DNA from: Treponema sp.
GTDB lineage: Bacteria > Spirochaetota > Spirochaetia > Treponematales > Treponemataceae
Direction of reading: 5' to 3'
NCBI GenBank assembly: GCA_016293495.1
Contig: JAEDED010000014.1
Coordinates: 1 to 57,149 of the forward strand
Length of the DNA: 57,149 bases
Positions within the stretch are counted from its first letter, which is position 1. The number at the start of each line of letters is the position of its first letter. Below are positions 16,271-24,897 of this stretch, piece by piece. A program made the translations under genes and the position numbers. The notes under the pieces were generated by a model. That model was not told where the DNA came from. It made no database searches and worked only from the letters and a program-made list of their open reading frames with translations.

Positions 16271-17266
16271 ATGAAAAAACTGATTTTCGGACTTACATTG
16301 ATTTTAACAGCATTTGCCATCACAAGTTGTGGCAAAGAGAAACAGACTCTTCGCGTTTATTCAATTATTCACGAAGAAGAAACTAAAGCACTTACTGATC
16401 TCTTTACAGAAAAAACAGGGATTCCAGTCGAGTTCCTTCGTGCTTCAACTGGCGAACTTGTAAACAGAGTAATCGCAGAAAAAGATGACCCACAGGCAGA
16501 CATTCTTCTTGGCGGTGCTACTAACTATCACATTCAGGCAAACAAAGCCGGTGTTCTTGAACCATACAAATCACCATTGGCAGAAAAAGTTCCATCTTAT
16601 GCAAAATCTGATGATGATACATATACTGGATTCTGTGTTCTTACATTAGGAATTGGAATCAATAAAGGTCGCTTTGAAGAAAAGTTCCCTGGAAAAAAAG
16701 TTCCTGCAACCTGGGATGATTTGCTTGATCCTGACTTCAAAGGCGAAATTGTTCTTACAAATCCTGTTGCTTCTTCGACAGCATACTTGTTTGTTCAGAA
16801 TCAGCTTCAGAGACTTGGTTATGACAAAGGCTGGGATTATCTTTTGAAACTTGCACCGCTTGTTGGACAGTTCCCTGATTCTGGAAGCGCTCCTGCAAAA
16901 CTTCTTGGTACTGGAGAATATGCAATCGGTGTTTCATATCTTCATGCAGTTGCAAAATATGGCGCAGACGGATTTGATGTTGCAACAGTTGCTCCGCCAC
17001 AGACAGTTGGTGATGTTGACTGTATCGCAATTATGAAAAATGCAAAGAACATGGATGCAGCAAAGAAGTTTGTTGACTTCATGCTTTCAAAAGAAGCACA
17101 GGAACTTATGAGTTCAATTGACTTTACAATTCCAGTTAACCCTGATGCAAAAGGAGCAGAAGGTTCAATTCCTGTTTCACAGCTTGATTTGATTCAGTAT
17201 GATGTAGCTAAGGCTGCTGAACAGAAAGATGAAGTTCTTTCAAAATGGTCGCTTAACGTAAAATAA
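16271..17266 (+). CDS. ABC importer substrate-binding lipoprotein, ferric-iron (AfuA/FbpA) type
   Basis: 331 residues. Lipobox TAFAITSC with Cys near residue 20. Class-II binding protein: LRVYSIIHEEETKALTDLF, QADILLGG, and the C-terminal lobe segment KKFVDFMLSKEAQELM. This SBP_bac_6/AfuA group transports Fe3+, but close relatives bind 2-aminoethylphosphonate, thiamine or other anions, so iron is the best guess, supported by the FeoAB genes downstream. GAGGTGAT lies before the ATG. First gene of a three-gene operon with a fused permease and an ATPase. Confidence 0.85.
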   Translation: MKKLIFGLTLILTAFAITSCGKEKQTLRVYSIIHEEETKALTDLFTEKTGIPVEFLRASTGELVNRVIAEKDDPQADILLGGATNYHIQANKAGVLEPYKSPLAEKVPSYAKSDDDTYTGFCVLTLGIGINKGRFEEKFPGKKVPATWDDLLDPDFKGEIVLTNPVASSTAYLFVQNQLQRLGYDKGWDYLLKLAPLVGQFPDSGSAPAKLLGTGEYAIGVSYLHAVAKYGADGFDVATVAPPQTVGDVDCIAIMKNAKNMDAAKKFVDFMLSKEAQELMSSIDFTIPVNPDAKGAEGSIPVSQLDLIQYDVAKAAEQKDEVLSKWSLNVK

Positions 17267-17269
17267 TAA

Positions 17270-18889
17270 ATGAGATTTGATTCTTCAAAGAACAGTAAGT
17301 CCCTTGCATTAGTGTGGGTACTTATTGTTTTGTTATTTGCAGTATGTATTATTTATCCTCTTTTCTGTGTTGCAAGTTCTGCAAAACTGCAGGACTTTAA
17401 AACTGTAATGACACAACCGGTGTGGCATGCTGCAATGAAGAATACATTGCTGGAATGTTTATGTTCCACAACTCTTTCTGTAATCGTCGGTTACATTTTT
17501 GCATATGCAGTAGTTAAGACAAATCTTCCATTCAAAAAATTATTCAGCGTAGTTCCTGTTCTTCATCTTATTACTCCGCCTTTTGTTGGCGGCCTTGCGT
17601 TCATTCTTCTTTTTGGTCGTCAGGGGTTTATTACTCACAGACTTCTCGGTTTGAATATTTCTCTTTATGGATTCTGGGGACTTTTGATTGCTCAAACTTT
17701 GTGTTTCTTTCCGATGGCGTATTTGATTTGTGCGCAGGTTTTAAAAGGAATAAATCCTGACCTTGAAAAAGCTGCAAGAAGCCTCGGGGCAAGCGAAGCA
17801 AAAATATTTTTTACAATTACTTTGCCTTTAAGCTGGCCTGGAATTCTTTCTTCGTTTTTATTTATTGCTGTAAGCGTGTTAAGCGATTTTGGTAATCCGT
17901 TAATTATCGGTGGAAGATTCCGAGTGCTGGCTGTAGAAATTTATACTCAACTTACAGGCTGGCTTAATGTTGGAACAAGTGCAGTGCTTGGAATTGTTCT
18001 TGTAATACCAAGCGTGATTTTATTTTTACTTCAGAATCGTCTTAACAAAAAACTTGAAAGCAAGACAGCAACAATTTCTGGCAAAGGGTTCAGAAGCGAT
18101 GATGAAAATCATTCTTCTGTAATTGCAAAAATATTTTTATTCATTTTTGTTGCTTTTATTTCTTTTATCATTTTTGCCCAGATTGCAGCAATTGTTGCAG
18201 GAAGTTTTCAGAAAATCTGGGGCGTTAATACAGAATTCACCTGGAAGCATATTCTCTCGATAAAAGATTACACAAGACATTTAACTGATTCAGTAGTGTT
18301 TGCACTTATTGCAGCAACATTAAGTACAATCATCGCTTCTGTTTCTTCATATATAGTTCACCGCACAGATGTTCCACTTAAAAAAACAATTGATGTTGTT
18401 GCGCAGCTTCCTTCTGCAATTCCGGGATCTCTTCATGGTCTTGCAATTGCACTTGCTGCGCAGAAAATTCATTTTAATTATTCACCCGTGCTTATTGTAA
18501 TTGCAATGACTGTTGCCTTCATGCCTTTTGCTTACCGTGTAATTTCAAATACTTACGCACAGATCAACACGACTCTTGATAACGGCGCCCGATCACTTGG
18601 AGCAAACCAGATTACAGTTTTAGCAACTGTAATTGTACCGATGGCAAAAGGCGGCTTGTTCAGCGGATTCATCTACGATTTTATTCGCGGTGTTGGAACT
18701 TTAAGCGCCGTAATTTTTCTTGTTTCGTTCAACACGCCGCTTGCTTCGATTCAATTGATAAATCTTGCAGAGCAGGGTTCATGGGGAAAAGCCGCCGCCC
18801 TTGCACTTGTTTTAACGTTGATAACATTCCTGATTTTAGGCGCAGGACTTTTGATAAACAAACTGATTGTTAAAGGGAGAGAAAAATAA
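17270..18889 (+). CDS. ABC importer permease, two fused domains (FbpB type)
   Basis: 539 residues with about 12 membrane helices, two tandem BPD_transp_1 domains. Each has the EAA loop for the ATPase: EKAARSLGASEAKIFFTITL near residue 165, and DNGARSLGANQITVLATVIV near 435. Fused double permeases are usual for FbpB/SfuB/ThiP-type importers, consistent with the upstream binding protein. It starts 3 bases after the binding protein's stop and overlaps the ATPase gene by one base (TAATG). Confidence 0.9.
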   Translation: MRFDSSKNSKSLALVWVLIVLLFAVCIIYPLFCVASSAKLQDFKTVMTQPVWHAAMKNTLLECLCSTTLSVIVGYIFAYAVVKTNLPFKKLFSVVPVLHLITPPFVGGLAFILLFGRQGFITHRLLGLNISLYGFWGLLIAQTLCFFPMAYLICAQVLKGINPDLEKAARSLGASEAKIFFTITLPLSWPGILSSFLFIAVSVLSDFGNPLIIGGRFRVLAVEIYTQLTGWLNVGTSAVLGIVLVIPSVILFLLQNRLNKKLESKTATISGKGFRSDDENHSSVIAKIFLFIFVAFISFIIFAQIAAIVAGSFQKIWGVNTEFTWKHILSIKDYTRHLTDSVVFALIAATLSTIIASVSSYIVHRTDVPLKKTIDVVAQLPSAIPGSLHGLAIALAAQKIHFNYSPVLIVIAMTVAFMPFAYRVISNTYAQINTTLDNGARSLGANQITVLATVIVPMAKGGLFSGFIYDFIRGVGTLSAVIFLVSFNTPLASIQLINLAEQGSWGKAAALALVLTLITFLILGAGLLINKLIVKGREK

Positions 18890-19890
18890 TGGCATTTATT
18901 TCTATTGAAAACATTTCATTTTCTTATTCGAAAAAAAAGGTAATTGAAAACTTTTCTCTCCAGGTTGAAAAAGGAACTTTCACAACTCTCCTTGGCGAAA
19001 GCGGCTGCGGTAAAACAACACTTCTAAAATTACTGTCAGGATTCCTCGAACCATCAAACGGAAAAATCATCATCAATGATAAAGTAATAAACGGAGTCCT
19101 TCCCAACAAAAGAAAAATCGGAATGGTTTTCCAGGATTACGCACTATTTCCTCACATGACAGTTGAGCAGAACCTTTTGTACGGCTTAAAACTCACAAAA
19201 GAAAAGATCGACAAAAAGGCTGTCCGAAAATCTAAAGAAGAAATGAAAAGTATAGTTTCAGAAACTGCAGCCTCACTTGGAATCGATGATTTGCTTGAAC
19301 GCTTTCCTTCTGAACTCAGCGGTGGTCAGCAGCAGCGGGTTGCATTAGGCCGCGCTATTGTGTTAAAACCAGACGTGCTTTTAATGGATGAACCTTTGTC
19401 GTCTCTTGATACAAAGCTTCGTATCAAAGTCCGTGAAGAATTAAAAGACATTCAGAAAAAACTTGGCATTACAACAATTTATGTAACTCACGATCAGGAA
19501 GAAGCTTTAAGTCTTTCTGATAAAATTGCAGTTATCAAAAACGGTACACTTGTTCAGTTTGGAACACCATCAGAAGTTTACTTTGAACCGGCAGACAAGT
19601 TTGTAGCAGACTTTGTTGGCCGCGCAAATATTCTGACAGATAAAGAAACAAAAAAAGAATATATGATTCGACCTGAATGGTTTTCAATTTCGAAAGAACA
19701 GAAGGAATCTTCGTATAAAGGAAAAATTCTTTCAACAGAATTTCTTGGCGCATATACAAGATATAAAGTTGAATTTGAAAATGAAAAACAGATTGTTACA
19801 GTTGATAATTCTGATTCTGAAAATGATTTTACTCCAGGAGATTCAGTTTTCTTAACAGCAAATAAAATATATAATTTTAAACATGAATGA
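18889..19890 (+). CDS. ABC importer ATPase, FbpC/PotA type
   Basis: 333 residues. Walker A GESGCGKTT near residue 40, Q-loop FQDYALFPHMT, signature LSGGQQQR near 145, Walker B VLLMDEPLSSLD, H-loop VTHDQEEA. A C-terminal TOBE-like part follows from about 245 (KEYMIRPEWFSIS...), as in FbpC/PotA/MalK. It completes the SBP-permease-ATPase set begun at 16271. No terminator is obvious before the next gene. Confidence 0.92.
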   Translation: MAFISIENISFSYSKKKVIENFSLQVEKGTFTTLLGESGCGKTTLLKLLSGFLEPSNGKIIINDKVINGVLPNKRKIGMVFQDYALFPHMTVEQNLLYGLKLTKEKIDKKAVRKSKEEMKSIVSETAASLGIDDLLERFPSELSGGQQQRVALGRAIVLKPDVLLMDEPLSSLDTKLRIKVREELKDIQKKLGITTIYVTHDQEEALSLSDKIAVIKNGTLVQFGTPSEVYFEPADKFVADFVGRANILTDKETKKEYMIRPEWFSISKEQKESSYKGKILSTEFLGAYTRYKVEFENEKQIVTVDNSDSENDFTPGDSVFLTANKIYNFKHE

Positions 19891-19942
19891 AAAAAGTAAA
19901 AAAATCCAAATTGAACTAATATTATTATTTCAGTAATTGAGG

Positions 19943-19957
19943 TATAATAAAAGAATG
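19943..19957 (+). promoter_or_regulatory. Leaderless-type promoter of the GH16 gene
   Basis: TATAAT (19943-19948) lies only 6 bases before ATG 19955, so transcription would start at or next to the A of the start codon. There is no ribosome site. An upstream TTG reading from 19937 would overlap the -10 box, which argues against it. Confidence 0.55.
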
Positions 19958-20785
19958 AAAAAGATTACAGTTTTATTATTTTGCGCAATTGCTGCGTTTT
20001 CATTAATCAGTTGTGGTGAAGAACCAGATGAACCTGAAAGAGATTTGCTTCCAGAATTTGTAAAAAGCAATATGGAACTTGTTTGGGCTGACGAATTTAA
20101 CGGTGAAAGTAATGAACCGGATCCTGCAAACTGGGATTACAATGTCGGTGGAAACGGCTGGGGAAACAGCGAAGTTCAGAACTACACAAAGGACCGTGAA
20201 AATTCCTATGTAAGTAACGGTACTCTCAAAATCGTTGCAAAGAAAAATGAAAAGGGAAGATGGACAAGTGCAAGACTTACTTCAAGTTTCCGCCATGCAT
20301 TTAAATATGGCTATATTGAATTCAGAGCTAAGCTTCCTGTAGAAAAAGGTTCATGGCCTGCATTATGGTTGCTACCGCAGCATGAAAGTTATGGCAAATG
20401 GCCACGCAGCGGAGAAATCGATGTAATGGAATATGCGACAAACTTCTGGGGCAAAAAAACTTACGGAACACTTCATTGTAAGGCAGGCTCTGGCGGTAAT
20501 GCGATTATCAGTAACTACATCGAGATTGAAGACGTAACAAAATATCATACTTATGCAGTTGACTGGCAGGAAGATCACATTTCATGGTATTACGACGGAG
20601 AACTTCTTGCGCGTTATGATAATCCTAATCGTGAAGAAAAAAACTGGGAACTATGGCCATTTGACAAACCATTCTACATTATTATGAACGTAGCAATGGG
20701 CGGAAATCTTGGCGGAGAAATTCCAAAAAAATTAAAGTCATGCCAGATGGAAGTTGACTACGTAAGAGTTTACGCAAATAAATAA
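19955..20785 (+). CDS. Glycoside hydrolase family 16 lipoprotein (beta-1,3 / 1,3-1,4-glucanase type)
   Basis: About 276 residues. Lipobox SLISC with Cys near residue 20, then a short linker rich in Glu/Asp/Pro. A GH16 jelly-roll follows: ELVWADEFNGE, then ARLTSSFRHAFKYGYIEFRAKLP, WPALWLLP, and the catalytic signature GEIDVMEY (E-x-D-x-x-E) near residue 155. The C-terminus PFYIIMNVAMGGNLGG is typical of laminarinase/licheninase enzymes. It is predicted to be a surface- or periplasm-anchored beta-glucanase. No carbohydrate-binding module is seen. Codon use matches the neighbours. Confidence 0.92.
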   Translation: MKKITVLLFCAIAAFSLISCGEEPDEPERDLLPEFVKSNMELVWADEFNGESNEPDPANWDYNVGGNGWGNSEVQNYTKDRENSYVSNGTLKIVAKKNEKGRWTSARLTSSFRHAFKYGYIEFRAKLPVEKGSWPALWLLPQHESYGKWPRSGEIDVMEYATNFWGKKTYGTLHCKAGSGGNAIISNYIEIEDVTKYHTYAVDWQEDHISWYYDGELLARYDNPNREEKNWELWPFDKPFYIIMNVAMGGNLGGEIPKKLKSCQMEVDYVRVYANK

Positions 20786-20912
20786 TTGTATTAACTGTTA
20801 GTTTATTAACAGTGATGTCTTCGTGTTCAAAAAAAGAACCCGAAGACATTTATATTTTTTATACAAATGACATTCACAGTTTCATTGACAATACAAAATA
20901 TGATTGGAATCT
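20782..20912 (+). pseudogene. 5' fragment of a 5'-nucleotidase-type metallophosphatase lipoprotein
   Basis: Reading from 20782, the frame gives IIVLTVSLLTVMSSC, a lipoprotein signal with lipobox, then YIFYTNDIHSFID, the N-terminal metal-binding motif of UshA-like 5'-nucleotidases (N-D-x-H). The reading frame has no ATG at its start, because the GH16 stop lies immediately upstream, and it breaks off at the 3' end of the opposing HD gene (20911). Only ~43 codons survive of a normally ~500-residue enzyme. An inverted pair GATGTCTTCG/CGAAGACAT near 20814-20850 falls within the fragment. Confidence 0.65.
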
Positions 20913-21615
20913 AGCAGTCCCACCACTGAGCTGCAGTCTGATCTGCAAGCTGAATCAAAATAACAAGCGGATTCTGAAGGAAGTTTGAATAATTATAACT
21001 TTCATTTTCTGAAACGTCTGAGAATCCCATGTGGCGGCTGATCGCTTCAAGCACAGGACGTTTTGTAATGTATTCAGGAATTGCTTCGATCAGGTTCAAT
21101 ACACTTTCGTTTCCATGACCGAGATTGCGGCTGTCTGCTTTTACCTTGAAGTAAGGTTCATAAGTCCAGTTACCGCTTAAGTTTTTAGTATGACGAAATT
21201 CTGTCTGGTAAAAACCGGCTTTGCAAAAGTCGTGTGCGATTGCGGCGATGAATACATCTGAGGCTGTAAAATTAAATGCAGCCGCTCTTTTAGTGCCAGA
21301 AAAATTTTCGGCAACAGGAACTGCAAATACAAGTGCCTGGTATGCAACCACCAGGCTGTGTGCAGAAAGCCCACCTTTTACATTACAGTGGAATTTAGAA
21401 CTTGCAGGACTTGTCCAAAATTCGTGGGTCTCCATCCATGTCTTTAATTTTTGTGCATCGTTTTCAGAAAGACATACTTCGATCATTTTGCATGCTGTGG
21501 ATTTGATTTTTTCAATATCAAAAGTTCCGTCACTGTTAATCGGTTTGTCGGCATTGTAGATTTCTAAAAGTTTGTTCACATCATTTTTTAATGTCGTGAT
21601 ATCTTCGTTTGTCAT
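20911..21615 (-). CDS. HD-domain phosphohydrolase-like protein
   Basis: About 234 residues. HD-superfamily metal ligands are in order: GGLSAHSL (first His), IAAIAHDFCK (H-D pair), GHGNESV and AISRHMGF, then QLADQTA. Family members hydrolyse phosphoesters of nucleotides, but the substrate here is unknown. No membrane helix. The ATG at 21615 is preferred to the longer reading from 21633 because TATAAT lies just 6 bases upstream. It is convergent with the 5'-nucleotidase remnant. Confidence 0.75.
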   Translation of the reverse strand: MTNEDITTLKNDVNKLLEIYNADKPINSDGTFDIEKIKSTACKMIEVCLSENDAQKLKTWMETHEFWTSPASSKFHCNVKGGLSAHSLVVAYQALVFAVPVAENFSGTKRAAAFNFTASDVFIAAIAHDFCKAGFYQTEFRHTKNLSGNWTYEPYFKVKADSRNLGHGNESVLNLIEAIPEYITKRPVLEAISRHMGFSDVSENESYNYSNFLQNPLVILIQLADQTAAQWWDC

Positions 21616-21630
21616 AAAGTTATTATAGCA
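21613..21630 (-). promoter_or_regulatory. Leaderless-type promoter of the HD gene
   Basis: On the minus strand TGCTATAAT (extended -10) is followed by 6 bases and the ATG at 21615. There is no ribosome site. Confidence 0.55.
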
Positions 21631-21792
21631 CATTATGATGTGATATAAATATAGTTAAGTGATTATAAAAATCACGAATAACTGTATAATAAAAAACGGG
21701 AATATCAAATTTTTCAAAATGCCCTTTTCTACTATTTATTAAAGTGAAATTTTAAAATAGAATAAAAGATGATATATTAAAGTGAGGGTTTT

Positions 21793-23790
21793 ATGAAAAA
21801 AGTTAATTTATTTTTCTTAGCCGTAGTATTTATTTTTGCATCGTGCAATCTTCCGTTAAATAATGATGGAAAAATCAGTTTTGAACTTGATGATGCTGTC
21901 GTTGAAAAAGCATTGAACATTGCAAAAGAAGTTTCTGGCTCAAGTCAGTATCCTGTTACTATTGAAGTAAATGTTCACGGTCGCATAGAAAAATCGCAGT
22001 CGAAGGTAATCAGCACTAAGAGTGATGTTAATAATTTAAGTTTTGATTTTGATATTCCAAAGAACACTCCTTCGGATATTGAAGTTCTGATTACTATTGA
22101 TAAGTCTGTAGTTTTATATCGCGGGGTTACTCGTAATGTTATGCCTGATAACATCAGCGGAGCTGTTGATGTTGTATTGAGTCAGGTTTTTGAAATTAAG
22201 CAGCCGAAGTTTGTTGCGACTGTAAATGGAAGTCCGGTTAAATTTATAAGACAGGATGAATGCGAAATCTCAGTTGTCGCTGAAGATGGAAGCAGATATC
22301 CTGATTTTGTAAAGACAAAATTTGAGTATATACCATCTGAACAAGTTTCAGATGTAGAAAGTATTTTTCAGTCAATGGAATTAACTGGAAGCAAACCTAA
22401 AACAATAAAGTTCTCAGATTTTAAAGACGATGAATTTAATCCATGTAATGTAAAAACAAATATAGCCACAGATGGTTGGTTAAGTGATACAAATTCATCT
22501 GCAGTTGTTTCTTTTAAACCACATATGTATACTGCATCATCACAGTACATCTTGCCAAGCTCTTCTCAGCCAGAAGTAGGGGGAGGATATATAGCAGTAA
22601 AAGATTTAGAAACACTTGATACATGTCAAAAAGAATATATTAAAGAAGCTTATGCAGTTGATTATGCAATCAGGAGTGAAGGGGCAGATTTTCTTGCTTC
22701 TGATAAAAGCGTAGATGTTAGTTACGTGAGAAGCACATCATGGGCTTATTCTGCTAGTAATGGGGATTGTCCTAGCTATGGTCCGATATCAAACTGGCTT
22801 AATGGTATTGACGGTGATTTTAAGACAAGAGGTGAAAGTAAATCAATTTGTTATGATATTGATACTGAAACTACATTTGTTACAGGAATAATGGATGAAA
22901 AAGTAGTTGTATTACCATATTGTGACGGAAGTTTTAAGGATTTAATAAAATTGCCAATCAATGCTAGTGATGTTGGGAATTTTAATTTCCGTACAGCTGT
23001 GTATGACGAGAAGATTTATATATTAATTTATACCACTGGCGGTGGGGAATTGAGAGTTTATACATTGGACTCAAATCCACAGTTAGTAAATACTGTTAAT
23101 TTAGAAAAAATGTTCCCAAAACCAGACGGTGCAAATGAAAATGTGAATTATATATCAAGATTTAATTCTAATAGTTCTATGGATCTTCTTGTATGGCAAG
23201 ATAAGGTTTACATGCTCTATAGTGAAGTAGGTTGTACATGGGATTCTAGTTTTGGATATACAAATGGTATTTCAAGAGGTGCAGTTATAGAGTATGATCC
23301 TGTTTCAATGAGTGTCTCAAGAACCTTTGGTTGGACTCCAAATGACAAACCTTCTGCAATTTTTAAGGCTACTAACTACAACGACAACGGAACTGTAGTT
23401 AAAACCCCAAGACTTTCTCCTGATTCTATAAAATCTACAACAGGATTATTTGGACCACAGAGATTTATTGCACTGGAACCAAAAAAACTTGTTATTCTTG
23501 ATTCTGGCGAGTTTACATATATTGAATCTGGTCTCGTTAAGGGTAAGAAGGTAAATAGAGTTGTGGAAATTGATCTTGAAACCTTTACAATTGGCAAAGT
23601 AACTCATATTGCTGATATACAAATAGGAACAGAACTTCATTGTTTCAATCCATTGTCTTCAGATTTTGGTGGCTCTGCCTATAATGAGCCGCATAACTGT
23701 CAGTTAATATTCCTTCCAACGGATAGTGGATCAAATATTGAAACATTTAGTAATTTTTCTTTAGTTCAAGAAGATACAAATGTCTTATAA
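21793..23790 (+). CDS. Large hypothetical lipoprotein
   Basis: 665 residues. Signal MKKVNLFFLAVVFIFASC, with Cys near residue 18 as the lipidation site, so it is a periplasmic or surface lipoprotein. The N-terminal ~130 residues carry beta-rich segments (VTIEVNVHGRIEKS); the C-terminal half alternates short strands (KVYMLYSEVG, KVVVLPYCDG) in a way that suggests a beta-propeller, but no known family is certain. Composition is AT-rich relative to neighbours. GAGGG before the ATG. It overlaps the next gene, a glycosyltransferase, by 11 bases. Confidence 0.7.
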   Translation: MKKVNLFFLAVVFIFASCNLPLNNDGKISFELDDAVVEKALNIAKEVSGSSQYPVTIEVNVHGRIEKSQSKVISTKSDVNNLSFDFDIPKNTPSDIEVLITIDKSVVLYRGVTRNVMPDNISGAVDVVLSQVFEIKQPKFVATVNGSPVKFIRQDECEISVVAEDGSRYPDFVKTKFEYIPSEQVSDVESIFQSMELTGSKPKTIKFSDFKDDEFNPCNVKTNIATDGWLSDTNSSAVVSFKPHMYTASSQYILPSSSQPEVGGGYIAVKDLETLDTCQKEYIKEAYAVDYAIRSEGADFLASDKSVDVSYVRSTSWAYSASNGDCPSYGPISNWLNGIDGDFKTRGESKSICYDIDTETTFVTGIMDEKVVVLPYCDGSFKDLIKLPINASDVGNFNFRTAVYDEKIYILIYTTGGGELRVYTLDSNPQLVNTVNLEKMFPKPDGANENVNYISRFNSNSSMDLLVWQDKVYMLYSEVGCTWDSSFGYTNGISRGAVIEYDPVSMSVSRTFGWTPNDKPSAIFKATNYNDNGTVVKTPRLSPDSIKSTTGLFGPQRFIALEPKKLVILDSGEFTYIESGLVKGKKVNRVVEIDLETFTIGKVTHIADIQIGTELHCFNPLSSDFGGSAYNEPHNCQLIFLPTDSGSNIETFSNFSLVQEDTNVL

Positions 23791-24835
23791 ATTATCCCTC
23801 TGTATTCCGGTACATAATACAGAGGGGGTTTTTTCAGAGTGCCTCCTTTCTCTCCAAAATCAAAATCTTTCAAATTGTTCCCTTAAACAGTCTGATATAG
23901 AAATTGTAATTATAAATGACTGCAGTACAGGAAAAGATTCTATTGGTCGTGACTGCAAAAAGATTGTTAAGGATTTTAAGCGTCAGAATAAATTCCAAAT
24001 AAATTACATTGTTCACTATAATAAAAAAGCTCTTCTTGAAACTCGTCGTGAACTTGTTTTTGAATCTCATAGTCCATTAATAATGATGGTTGATAGTGAT
24101 GATTTGCTGGAACCTGATTATATTTCTGTTTTATATAATATTATATCAACAACTGATTCTGATATTGTTCAGGGTGGAGCACGATCTTTTAAAATGGAAA
24201 ATGGTGAAAAAGTATTTATAAAGCAGAATAGAGCAGGTACTGTTTATAACGGTGAGCTTAGAGGAAATGATATACTTAAAAGCTGGGCTGTAGACAGAAC
24301 TTCATCGGCATTCTTATGGGCAAAGGTTATAAAAAAAGAATTGTATCTGAAAGCATTTGATCAATTGCTTTATTCTGATTGTACAGTAGCAGACGACCTT
24401 CCTTTATATTTCTTCCTTGCCCTCTTTGCAAAAAAATACATCGGTACATCGCAAAACGTTTACCTCTATCGAAACAATTCCGGCATCACTTCAACTCCTG
24501 TTGTTAACAGTATGGAACAGTGGGAACGAATTTGTTCCATGGCCTCTGGTTTTTCAAATCTAGTACTCTGGATAAATAATAAGACAGAGGAAGACGGTAA
24601 GTCTCCGATTGCAGATGATGTTCGTGCAGGCATTCAAATGATGTTCTTAAAACATCTTCACACCTCCGTCCTCCAGCTCAGAAATTTTGTCGCACCAGAA
24701 ATCAAAGACGAAGCCCGAGAGATGCTTTACGACTATTGGGGCGAAAGCTTCGTTCTCAAAATGGAACAGCAGGTAATCGCAGAAGAAGAAAAAAAGAATC
24801 AGACTTCACAAAATAACTCTACGATAAGTAGGTAG
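23780..24835 (+). CDS. Family 2 glycosyltransferase
   Basis: 351 residues. GT-A fold: LSLCIPVHNTEGVFSECLLSL at the start, IEIVIINDCSTG near residue 38, then LIMMVDSDDLLEPDYI near residue 95 (the DxD nucleotide-sugar/metal motif). The C-terminal part carries no membrane helices, so it is a soluble or peripheral enzyme. The acceptor is unknown. Overlap with the lipoprotein suggests the two are coupled and may act on the same envelope component. The last ~20 residues are Glu/Lys/Asn-rich and may be disordered. Confidence 0.85.
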   Translation: MSYKLSLCIPVHNTEGVFSECLLSLQNQNLSNCSLKQSDIEIVIINDCSTGKDSIGRDCKKIVKDFKRQNKFQINYIVHYNKKALLETRRELVFESHSPLIMMVDSDDLLEPDYISVLYNIISTTDSDIVQGGARSFKMENGEKVFIKQNRAGTVYNGELRGNDILKSWAVDRTSSAFLWAKVIKKELYLKAFDQLLYSDCTVADDLPLYFFLALFAKKYIGTSQNVYLYRNNSGITSTPVVNSMEQWERICSMASGFSNLVLWINNKTEEDGKSPIADDVRAGIQMMFLKHLHTSVLQLRNFVAPEIKDEAREMLYDYWGESFVLKMEQQVIAEEEKKNQTSQNNSTISR

Positions 24836-24897
24836 CATTCCAGACTGACAACTGTTATAGTCCAATCATTCCCGGGCTTGTCGCTTATAAGATTTGA

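Noticed and set aside
20810..20856. Inverted pair GATGTCTTCG/CGAAGACAT as a terminator of GH16
   Set aside because: The bases are coding remains of a 5'-nucleotidase gene; the T-run is weak (TATATTTTTT) and the stem is interrupted, although it might act as one by chance.
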